Position numbers and translations under genes: made by a program. 24,219 nt of DNA from Ramicandelaber brevisporus (Eukaryota > Kickxellomycota > Ramicandelaberales > Ramicandelaberaceae), in NCBI GenBank assembly GCA_025201865.1, contig MU602931.1:7825-32043 (forward strand), in the 5' to 3' direction. The notes beneath the pieces were generated by a model. It was not told the origin of the DNA and did no database searches. It saw only the letters and a program-made list of their open reading frames with translations. Numbering within the stretch: the first letter of the stretch is position 1; every line of letters begins with the position of its first letter. This document shows positions 17,025 to 24,219 of the stretch, in pieces.

Positions 17025-17136
17025 TCAACCAAAAAAGAAACCTTTTATAGTAACAACAACATCAGTCAACAACAATAGCAACAACAGTCAATAGTATCAT
17101 CTGACAAAGACACTCCTATAACAAAAGCAAACAAAA
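17025..17136 (+). promoter_or_regulatory. A/C-rich (CAA) leader patch, probable noncoding exon
   Basis: The composition switches abruptly from CT rich to A/C rich with many CAACAA units. It ends exactly at a GTATGT donor (17137), after which CT-rich sequence resumes. Such patches occur elsewhere here in a leader (3268-3386). A 5' UTR exon of the zinc-finger gene is inferred. Confidence 0.4.
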
Positions 17137-18091
17137 GTATGTGTACCTATCTTTCGAGCGGGTTTGATGTCAGCGCTCTTTCTGGTTTTCGCGCCATAAC
17201 CTTTCTTCCCTCTTTTGGATCCCTTTTCGGTACTTTTTTTCCTATTTCGCTCCCTCTGCTGCATGATCGCCCATGCCAGCTGAATGTCATTAGCGATTGC
17301 TCATCTTTCGTTCACTCCGAAATCCGACATCATGGACCCGACTCCCAAGCCACCGCTCTCTTTCCCTCTTTCCTTCCATGCTCGTTTTCTCTGTAAGCCT
17401 TTTTGGTAAACAAATACGGATCATTTCTCTTAATTGTTTACACTTGTGGTTTTCTATACACTGCGCGTTTACGCTTGACAAACATCCGCTACGCCATGCT
17501 ACATCTCTCTCCTCCTTCTACTTTTGTATATAACTCATCTGTCTGCCAAACACCACCTTGCTGCATGTATCATTTCACTCCCGCTCTACTACACACTCCA
17601 ATCTCACAAACGTCACCTCTGCCAGCCTTTAGCCTGTATTCACCTCCCCTCCCTTTGTGTCATTGACTTGTACGTTTCGTTTCATCCCACCATGTTCAAT
17701 ATGTTTCTCCATGCCACTTTGCCACACTCCTCTAGCCTGCTTGCATTTATTTGTTTACCTATTGCGATAATAGTGCGCTGTTTTGGCATCATTGTTTCAT
17801 TGTTTCATTCGCCAACTCACAACTTGGCTCTCTGTTTGTCACCCACACCCACCCATCCATCCATTGCGTTCGGCTGCTCGGGTGGGTGGGTGAGTGAGTG
17901 AGTGGCCTACTTAGGAGTGCTGACCAACCTTATCACTCATTCTCTCTCTACCATTCTCTCCATACCACTGATCCTTTATTCAATCTGCAGTTCGCTGTTT
18001 ACTGACATTGACTATCCTATTGAATATTTTGACTCACACTGTCGCCCTTTGTCTTGCTCAACCGTACTGACTGTGTTCTCTTTCTTTACAG
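17137..18091 (+). other. Candidate long leader intron of the zinc-finger gene
   Basis: It has a GTATGT donor, a TACTGAC branch-like site at 18065-18071 and a strong TTTCTTTACAG acceptor ending at 18091. At 955 nt it is long for a fungus, so an additional internal donor or promoter is possible; another CTGCAG acceptor lies near 17,990. The exon from 18092 to the ATG at 18557 contains no ATG. Confidence 0.4.
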
Positions 18092-18106
18092 CCCACCTAC
18101 CCCCAG

Positions 18107-18134
18107 TTCAGCTCAGTTCAGTTCAGTTCAGTTC
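18107..18134 (+). repeat. CAGTT pentamer tandem repeat
   Basis: Four to five copies of CAGTT (one variant, CAGCT) lie in the AUG-free leader of the zinc-finger gene. Confidence 0.8.
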
Positions 18135-18556
18135 GACGTGTCTTCGACTCTTCAGCACGTCGTGTTATCCTTGAACCCAGTTATTTGTCAGTGCTCTTTC
18201 CATCTTCTTTCCATCTTTCCGCCTGTTAGCTGGCCTGCATCAACCCCTTCCACGCTCTGAGCGCCTCCCCCACCCCACCCTCTCTCCCACAGCCAGCGAC
18301 TTCGGAGTATATCGTCAACTACTCTCCTACAGCGTGGCTGAGTCTGTTTCAATATTGGTCATCGTCCCATCAAGCCGGCTTCCATTGTTCTTTTTTTCTT
18401 TTCTTCTTTCATTCGCCCACTCACTCACTCGCCCCTTACTCACGCACGAAAACTCACTCACGAAAACTCAGGCTCTCTGTGTCCTCCTTGCTCTGGCTTT
18501 AATTGTGTATAGATCCCTTTGTCAGCATCAGATTGCGCCTCATTCCATCATTTACC

Positions 18557-21500
18557 ATGTCAAACGATTCCAAAAGCTCCGGTGGCGCCATTAACACGCC
18601 ATCCGCTGCATCTGCCGGAAATTTACTCGCATCCATGACTTCTGCCCACGCAGCCCCTGTGCCCTCCATCAACCCGCATACCGCAATCCCCCAGATCAAC
18701 ATGCAACAATTGATGATTCAGCAGGCGCAACCAAACACTATCCTCTTCAATCCTGCTCAGCTTATTATCAATCCACAGCAACAGCAACAACAGCTACAAC
18801 AGCGACAACAGCTACAACAACAGCAACTAATGTTAGCGAGCCAATCAGTTGTTCAAAATGTTCCAATTGCTATGCAGGCCCAATTGGTTCCTCAACTCCA
18901 GCCTAGTGACCCATTCAGTCTGACATCCAGTGTATTAGGCATCAACACTGGTCAACTTCAGCCACACGTGGTTCCCCAAATGCAACTGCCCATGGCTGCT
19001 CTCCCATCCGCTGCCAACATGGTCATACCAACTCAGCTCCAGCCACAGCCACAGCTACAGCTACAGCTACAGCTACAGTCACAGTCACAGTCGCAGCTAC
19101 AGCAACAGCAGCAGCAAATTGGCGCTACCCTTGGTATGCAGAATTTCCCCATCGTTAGCGACGTCCAGAAGGCTACAGCTCAACAAAGTCTCCAGACTGT
19201 GCATCCGCCATTTGGACAGCAACAGCCAGCCTTAGTGAGTCAGTCATTTGATTCCAACCTGGGCAGCATTTCATCCAATCAGCAGGCACTTATCAACATG
19301 GCTGCTGCCCAAACATTTATGAGTATATCTCCAGCTCAGCACCAGCACCAGCAACAGCATCAACAGCAACAACAACAGCTGCTGCAACAGCAACAACAAC
19401 AACAACAACAGTTACTGCAAACTAGCAACATGCAAGTAGTCTCACCTCGTCAGAGACCGCGCCATCAAATATCGATGCCTCTACTTGCCGGTCTTGACAC
19501 CACTCAGGCTGGCCCACCGTCCGCACCATTGTTTCGCTTTCCTGAGTTATCGCCATCTCACGATTCAGCTACAGCGCCATCCACTAAAACTCACACACTC
19601 GCTATGAGCGCTCTCGCAGATAACGACAACAATGACACCAATAGCATGTACGCCAGCAAACCAGCTCGTTTCCGTGGTCGTTCTGCTTCGACCATTGCTT
19701 TCATCAACGACGACTCTGAGACTCAAGAACCGATGAACATTGATGAGCCTCTGATGTCCAGCCAGCCAAACGCTGCAGATCAGCCCGCGCCAATCGCTCT
19801 TCTACCGCAGGTGGTAACACATTCTGTTGTACGCAGTGGTTCTGCTCGTGCTATGATTCATGTTGGCGTTGAGTCCTCATCTGCAAGTCCCACCATGCCC
19901 GTGTCGCCCGTCACAGCTAGCAGTGTTGGCGGTGGAAGTGTATATGAGAGCGTGCTGAGTAGTGCCAGAGCCTCTGTTGACACTGGCAGCGACGTCAGTC
20001 TCATGTCACCAGTTGCCAATCGTCGTCGTTCCAAGCCACGGCCGTCCACATTGCGCACTCAGATTAGTCCATACAACGGAGCCAGCTCAGTCTCTCACAC
20101 ACGTGTTCCAACGCTGACCAGCCTCAACGATCTGTTCCATTCCGGCCAGCGCCAACTTCATCATCAGCAGATTCAACTACAGCAACCAGTCCAGCAGCAG
20201 CAGCAGCAGCAACTGATGATATCAACATCAGAGATTCATCACACTCCGAGTTCATCGGTAGCCATGGTCATGCAGGCTGCAGGTTTCGCCACTGTTGACT
20301 TGGCTGCAGTTGCAAGCAACTCACTTGCTTCTCCAGCCACACCAGTTGCACGCACTGCACCTGACCTGAACCGAACAGATTGTGCACACTCGTCTGACTC
20401 CCCAGAGCTCGAAGCTCTCAAAAAGTTCCTCGAATCTAATGGGCTATCGTCAACTGACGGCAGTGCTGCGCACTCAGCCGGTGCCCACCCTCTTGGTACA
20501 GCTGCTATGCTGGGTGCTGGTGGATCAGCTTCAAGTTCGTTTACAAATATTCCACAACAACAACAACAACAACAGCAACAGCAACATCTATCTGGCACAG
20601 TATCTCCAACATCATTTATTGAGCGCTTGACATTGAATGATTCGTCATTCATTGGCTCTCGTCCCTCAGACCTGAGCAGCTCAGCATCATTCATGGCTAG
20701 TCTCCTGCTCTCTTCACCTCAAGGCACATCCATTGGCGGTACTCTATCCTCATTCGAACCAACTACTTTGGCTGAGGTGATGTCTGGCAATACAGCAGTT
20801 AGTCACACAGCATTGTTGAATCTCACTGCTCAATCTCAGCATCAACAACAACAACATCAACAACAGCTACTGCAACAACAGCTACTGCAGCAACAACAGC
20901 AACAGCAACAGCAACTCTTGTCGCCTACCCATCCATTCCCTGTCCTGCCATCTATTGACTCGACATCTGCTATTCTCAATCAGCCATCAATTATGCCTGT
21001 TCAACTGCAGCCAGTCTCAGTGCCAACACTCCATCCCGTCCCTCAACGGTCTGGCTCACTTCTTGACACTATTCAGGAATGCTCCATTGTTGGGCCAACC
21101 GTCTCCCCACCCACATTGGCTCCTTCATCCATGAGTGTTAGCCCAGCAGCAGCTGCTCAGCTCTTGGCAGCAATGACGGGTGGTTCAGATCAAACCGCAG
21201 CACGCAGAAGTATGGATGTGAATGATTTGTTCCTGGAGCGTCGCAATCGCCGTCGATCCGAGTTGACACTTGCAGACCGCATTCAAGACGAAGCGGCTGA
21301 AACCATTGCAAACTCACTCTCAGTAACAACTCCAACTTCAGCCACTACAACATCAACCCTGGATAGTCTCAGTGTTATATTAGGCGTGAATGCACAGCGA
21401 TCAGACACATCCAACAACAGTACCGACAGCATAATGGGCGATGCAACGCTGACTCCAACCTCCATGTCTTCAGCTTCGATGGCTTCGTTGGCAGCTATTG

Positions 21501-22765
21501 GCAAGCGCCGTCGTTCAACTCTCGCATCTGTCAACAGTATCGGTGGTGTGATGTCATCTTTCGGTAACACACCCGCTGATTCGCGCCGTGAGTCGAATGC
21601 ATCGGCAACAACGCCAAAGCCAGCTCATACTACTGGCCAACCAGCTGTCCATACAGCAACATATGTAGAGAGCGATTTTGTTGTTTCGGCTACGCCTTCC
21701 AATCAACCGTACATGATTGTCATGTCACACGGCAGCGAGGCCGAACTCAACACTGGCCAAGACAACCCATCATCTACTCCAAGCCGGTCATCGAAGGCAA
21801 GAAAGCCGAGAGCGACGTCTGCAAAGAAGACAGCAGAGTCACGCACAAAGTCAAGCGACCAGTCCGCCACCGGCTCCGCTACACCCAAGCGCAAAGGTCC
21901 CAGTATGCGTGCGCGTCTACCGCAGCTTGATTCACTTGGCCACCATGTTGACTTCAATCCACTCCAGGCTCACCGTGTTCCAACGAACAGCGACAAGAAG
22001 GCTGATGCCGATACCATTGATGCCATTGATACCATTGATGCTACTGATCCTGATGATGCATCTGGACCCAAAGAATCGGGCTCGTTGGATGTCGATCCCA
22101 TTGACATTACTCCGCATCCCGTTGGTGGACGCTATCGTCGTGTGTCTGCCATTACCGGGTCTCCCGTTCGTCAACACAGCAAGTCAGCTTCTGGTATAAT
22201 CACTGTCACATACAATGAAGACGCTCTGTTTGAACCCACCGCAGTGGACGACTCGGAGTATGTTGATATTCTTGATTCAGATGCTCCGGTGACCGCCAAG
22301 TCCAAGCGAGACAGAGTCAAAGAAGAGTATGTTTGCCATTTCCCAGACTGCGGTGCGCGCTTCAGCCGTGTTTATGATATCCGCCGGCATCAGTTTGGTC
22401 ACACGAGCCAGCGGCCACATGTCTGCGAGAGCTGTGGTCACGATTTTAGCCGCAGTGATGCGCTCAAGCGTCACCAGCGCCACACTGAGTCATGCCGCGA
22501 GTACTTTGGATTTGGCGAGGAGCCCAAGACCAAGAAGAAGTCGATGGCAGCCAGCGGCAGCGACAAGCCTGGCACGAAGCGTGCTGGTGGTGGTAAAGGC
22601 AAGGGCCGCGGCAAAGGCAAGGCCAGGGACGATGCCACTTCCACCACCACAACCACCACCACCACTTTAGCGTCGATGACTATGGACATTGACGAATCTG
22701 CTGTAAGCGATGACTGTGCCAGTCCAGCTCTAGCCCCGTCCGCTCCAGATGAGCATGACCAGTAA
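18557..22765 (+). CDS. Gln/Ser-rich zinc-finger transcription factor
   Basis: 1402 residues from the first ATG (context TTTACCATGT). The frame opens 18 codons earlier only through TTG, and no ATG occurs in the preceding 843 bases. Most of the protein is disordered with polyQ/QL/QS tracts (for example around 18,778, 19,042, 19,340, 20,195, 20,553 and 20,842), suited to activation. The DNA-binding part is C-terminal. Finger 1 is C1260-x4-C1265-x12-H1278-x3-H1282. A TSQRPHV linker follows. Finger 2 is C1290-x2-C1293-x12-H1306, then either x2-H1309 or x6-C1313. Basic RKPRATSAKK and Gly/Lys-rich KGKGRGKGKA stretches flank the fingers. Sites of RRxS type occur at Ser492, 901, 987, 1013 and 1197, suggesting basophilic-kinase (PKA-like) control. 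Which fungal factor it matches cannot be settled by eye. Confidence 0.9.
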   Translation: MSNDSKSSGGAINTPSAASAGNLLASMTSAHAAPVPSINPHTAIPQINMQQLMIQQAQPNTILFNPAQLIINPQQQQQQLQQRQQLQQQQLMLASQSVVQNVPIAMQAQLVPQLQPSDPFSLTSSVLGINTGQLQPHVVPQMQLPMAALPSAANMVIPTQLQPQPQLQLQLQLQSQSQSQLQQQQQQIGATLGMQNFPIVSDVQKATAQQSLQTVHPPFGQQQPALVSQSFDSNLGSISSNQQALINMAAAQTFMSISPAQHQHQQQHQQQQQQLLQQQQQQQQQLLQTSNMQVVSPRQRPRHQISMPLLAGLDTTQAGPPSAPLFRFPELSPSHDSATAPSTKTHTLAMSALADNDNNDTNSMYASKPARFRGRSASTIAFINDDSETQEPMNIDEPLMSSQPNAADQPAPIALLPQVVTHSVVRSGSARAMIHVGVESSSASPTMPVSPVTASSVGGGSVYESVLSSARASVDTGSDVSLMSPVANRRRSKPRPSTLRTQISPYNGASSVSHTRVPTLTSLNDLFHSGQRQLHHQQIQLQQPVQQQQQQQLMISTSEIHHTPSSSVAMVMQAAGFATVDLAAVASNSLASPATPVARTAPDLNRTDCAHSSDSPELEALKKFLESNGLSSTDGSAAHSAGAHPLGTAAMLGAGGSASSSFTNIPQQQQQQQQQQHLSGTVSPTSFIERLTLNDSSFIGSRPSDLSSSASFMASLLLSSPQGTSIGGTLSSFEPTTLAEVMSGNTAVSHTALLNLTAQSQHQQQQHQQQLLQQQLLQQQQQQQQQLLSPTHPFPVLPSIDSTSAILNQPSIMPVQLQPVSVPTLHPVPQRSGSLLDTIQECSIVGPTVSPPTLAPSSMSVSPAAAAQLLAAMTGGSDQTAARRSMDVNDLFLERRNRRRSELTLADRIQDEAAETIANSLSVTTPTSATTTSTLDSLSVILGVNAQRSDTSNNSTDSIMGDATLTPTSMSSASMASLAAIGKRRRSTLASVNSIGGVMSSFGNTPADSRRESNASATTPKPAHTTGQPAVHTATYVESDFVVSATPSNQPYMIVMSHGSEAELNTGQDNPSSTPSRSSKARKPRATSAKKTAESRTKSSDQSATGSATPKRKGPSMRARLPQLDSLGHHVDFNPLQAHRVPTNSDKKADADTIDAIDTIDATDPDDASGPKESGSLDVDPIDITPHPVGGRYRRVSAITGSPVRQHSKSASGIITVTYNEDALFEPTAVDDSEYVDILDSDAPVTAKSKRDRVKEEYVCHFPDCGARFSRVYDIRRHQFGHTSQRPHVCESCGHDFSRSDALKRHQRHTESCREYFGFGEEPKTKKKSMAASGSDKPGTKRAGGGKGKGRGKGKARDDATSTTTTTTTTLASMTMDIDESAVSDDCASPALAPSAPDEHDQ

Positions 22766-23219
22766 GTAATGATGTTTGCATCATCATATCTATATCAGCT
22801 ATACAATGCACCATTTCTATTGTCTCACTCCACCTCAGCCACCTAATTATCTTCATCAATTCCATCTTTCCATCCTTCCATCCTTCCATCTTTGTTTCAC
22901 CACACTGTGCCTTTTTAATGCACCTCTGTTTATTCATATATCACTTCATTTCTTCATCTGTCCTATACATTATCAATATCAGTGTCTTGCTCATACCATC
23001 GAATCAATCCGTTTGCATCTCATAAATAATTATCATGCCACTTTGTCACTATCCACTATATATTCCTCCTCCTCCTCCTCCCTCTACCGCAAAGGTCCCC
23101 CTCTAAATTTGTTTAATCGGTTCATAGTCAGTGCATGTGTGCATATAGAACCGCTAATCAATAGCCAGTTAATCCTGATATTTCCCTTAAATAGTATTTA
23201 AAAAAACTTAACATTTGGA
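22766..23219. other. Convergent intergenic region between zinc-finger and RING genes
   Basis: No gene seen. It holds 3' UTRs, a CCATCCTT-type tandem repeat (about 22,866-22,892), a TCC run (23,065-23,081) and TTTATT at 22929-22934, which is AATAAA on the minus strand and a possible poly(A) signal for the RING gene. The 141-codon + frame here has no protein-like composition. Confidence 0.5.
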
Positions 23220-23966
23220 TCACGCATACATTCCGTAGGGATCATGCGGATCATAACCATCTTCATCAATGGCATACGAGCCGCCAGTTTTGTGAGTCGC
23301 CGCAGCTTCGTACTCGCGATTGAATCCTGGATGATCGTGATTCCAATCAACATCGTCGGTGGGCACAGAGTCGCGACAAACGGGACATGTGTTGTGTAGC
23401 GCAAGCCACTCACCAATGCATCTGCGATCAAAAATGTGCGCACAGCGAGGTAGCATCACAAGATAGTCGCCCCGTCTTCCCGCATCGGCCAAAGGATCGC
23501 TGCAAATGGGACAATCCTCCTCCGCAGAGCCCGATTTGGATAAGTTTGATACAATGGGCAATGATCGGATGAATGCAGTGGATGCTGGAGGAGGTCCCTT
23601 TTGAGACTCAGCTGACATTAAGAACAGTTGGTTTAGCAGCTGTTCGTCTCCGCCATCTGCGAACGTGGGCAAGCGTGCTGCTGCCGGTCCAGAATGACGA
23701 AGAAGCTGCATGATATCAGCTAGCGACTGCTGAGTAGCTGGTCTATCATGCTGGATGCGATTAATGGATGACGGGTGAGTTCGTGGAGAGTCATCAAAAT
23801 GGAATAGGCTGTCAATGTTGGCCTGGAAATATGCAGCTGACTGACCAGCTGGAGGCTGCTGCTGCTGCTGCTGTTGATGCTGTGGTTGCTGTTCTTGTTG
23901 GTTGCGCTCGGCGCGACGAGTACGTTGGATATGTCTACGCAGCACTGACAGCTCATCTAGCTCCAT
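23220..23966 (-). CDS. RING-type E3 ubiquitin ligase (Asp-variant RING)
   Basis: 248 residues. It starts with a basic helix (LRRHIQRTRRAERN) and a polyQ run (about 29-37). A central region follows, then FIRSLPIV just before the RING, as in RNF126/RNF115-like ligases. The RING is C152-x2-C155-x19-C175-x-H177-x2-D180-x2-C183-x10-C194-x2-C197, including CIGEWLALHNTCPVCR, whose WL and proline are typical of E2 contact. Asp180 stands where RING-H2 proteins have His. The acidic tail is Asp/Tyr rich (EDGYDPHDPYGMYA). No membrane segment or signal peptide is seen. Its role is E2-dependent ubiquitin transfer to unknown substrates. The ATG at 23966 is the first Met of the frame and precedes a plausible N-terminus. 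A same-strand gene ends 88 bases upstream. Confidence 0.9.
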   Translation of the reverse strand: MELDELSVLRRHIQRTRRAERNQQEQQPQHQQQQQQQPPAGQSAAYFQANIDSLFHFDDSPRTHPSSINRIQHDRPATQQSLADIMQLLRHSGPAAARLPTFADGGDEQLLNQLFLMSAESQKGPPPASTAFIRSLPIVSNLSKSGSAEEDCPICSDPLADAGRRGDYLVMLPRCAHIFDRRCIGEWLALHNTCPVCRDSVPTDDVDWNHDHPGFNREYEAAATHKTGGSYAIDEDGYDPHDPYGMYA

Positions 23967-24054
23967 AGTAGCACTCTAGTTGACGCGAGATGACGTGTCT
24001 ACTGTAAAGAATCTTCAAAAAAAAAATCAATAGAACATAAACCAGAGCGATAAC

Positions 24055-24219
24055 TCAGTTAGACGAACGGCTGCTGCTCTCAATGTCATCTGTATCTTCA
24101 TTTTCATTTTCATCGCTATCATCATCATCTTCATCTTCATCACTATCGTCGTCACTGCTGCTATCCTCCATGGCAGCAAGTTCCCGCATGACTGAGCTGA
24201 TACGGGGTTGCACTTCACC
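24055..24219 (-). CDS. Acidic C-terminus of an unidentified protein (5' partial)
   Basis: The open frame runs from the right edge to TGA at 24057-24055, 54 codons. It reads GEVQPRISSVMRELAAMED and then a Ser/Asp/Glu/Asn-rich tail of about 35 residues. Acidic tails of this kind are common in histone chaperones, nucleolar and chromatin proteins, but no domain is visible here, so the function is unknown. Codon repetition (GAT/GAA) supports real coding. The competing minus frame across the same DNA encodes an unlikely Met/Lys/Ile-rich peptide. Confidence 0.6.
   Translation of the reverse strand, partial: GEVQPRISSVMRELAAMEDSSSDDDSDEDEDDDDSDENENEDTDDIESSSRSSN

Larger units (their letters stand above)
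13301..18556 (+). other. 5.2 kb region with no supportable gene; pyrimidine-rich on + strand
   Basis: All frames here are short, hydrophobic or Cys/Ser/Phe rich, as expected from translated CT-rich DNA, and none resembles a known protein. From about 13,880 the + strand is strongly C/T rich except for an A/C-rich island at about 17,025-17,136. It contains candidate splice signals (14035/14094, 15362/15455, 17137/18091), GT and GC/GT repeats, and several short tandem repeats. The likely reading is the promoter and spliced 5' leader of the zinc-finger gene. An unrecognised noncoding RNA gene cannot be excluded. No tRNA box pair was seen. Confidence 0.5.

Noticed and set aside
22776-23201. 141-codon + frame after the zinc-finger gene
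   Set aside because: It is AT- and repeat-driven, and the candidate splice from the zinc-finger stop does not enter this frame. It is treated as 3' UTR.

Overview
The window looks like nuclear DNA of a fungus, probably an early-diverging (zygomycete-grade) lineage. The reasons are compact genes with very few coding introns, introns of GTATGT/GTAAGT ... CTAAC ... AG type, nuclear-encoded mitochondrial ribosomal proteins, a Rab GDI, and large polyglutamine/serine-rich regulatory proteins with CAA/CAG tracts. The exact clade cannot be read from the sequence. No tRNA, rRNA, CRISPR array, complete transposon or virus-like gene was recognised.

Layout, left to right. (1) 2-2434 (+): the 3' part of a gene whose product joins an exonuclease-endonuclease-phosphatase (EEP) domain, with its catalytic residues in place, to a C-terminal TALE-type homeodomain carrying Asp at the normally invariant Asn51. 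This is the most unusual object in the window. (2) 3391-5118 (+): a DusA-like tRNA-dihydrouridine synthase with two large insertions, preceded by a leader containing a well-formed candidate intron. (3) 5269-6150 (-): mitochondrial ribosomal protein uL16m, convergent with the Dus gene. (4) 7253-10255 (+): a large PH-domain protein whose PH domain is split by a Gln-rich insert. (5) 10449-12017 (-): Rab GDP-dissociation inhibitor, whose first coding exon appears to be only the ATG. (6) 12270-13289 (+): mitochondrial ribosomal protein uS2m, divergent from GDI. (7) 13290-18556: 5.27 kb without a supportable gene, pyrimidine-rich on the + strand, probably mostly promoter and spliced 5' leader of the next gene. 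(8) 18557-22765 (+): a 1402-residue Gln/Ser-rich transcription factor with two C-terminal zinc fingers and several RRxS sites. (9) 23220-23966 (-): a RING E3 ligase with Asp at the fifth zinc-ligand position. (10) 24055-24219 (-): the acidic C-terminus of an unidentified protein that runs off the right edge.

The genes do not form one pathway. They mix housekeeping functions (translation, tRNA modification, Rab recycling) with regulatory proteins (homeodomain, zinc-finger, PH, RING). The regulatory genes share long, AUG-poor, pyrimidine- or CAA-rich leaders and homopolymeric Gln tracts. Four coding starts lie downstream of a near-cognate TTG in the same open frame (PH, GDI, uS2m, zinc finger). 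In each of these the first ATG, or a spliced ATG, is preferred here.
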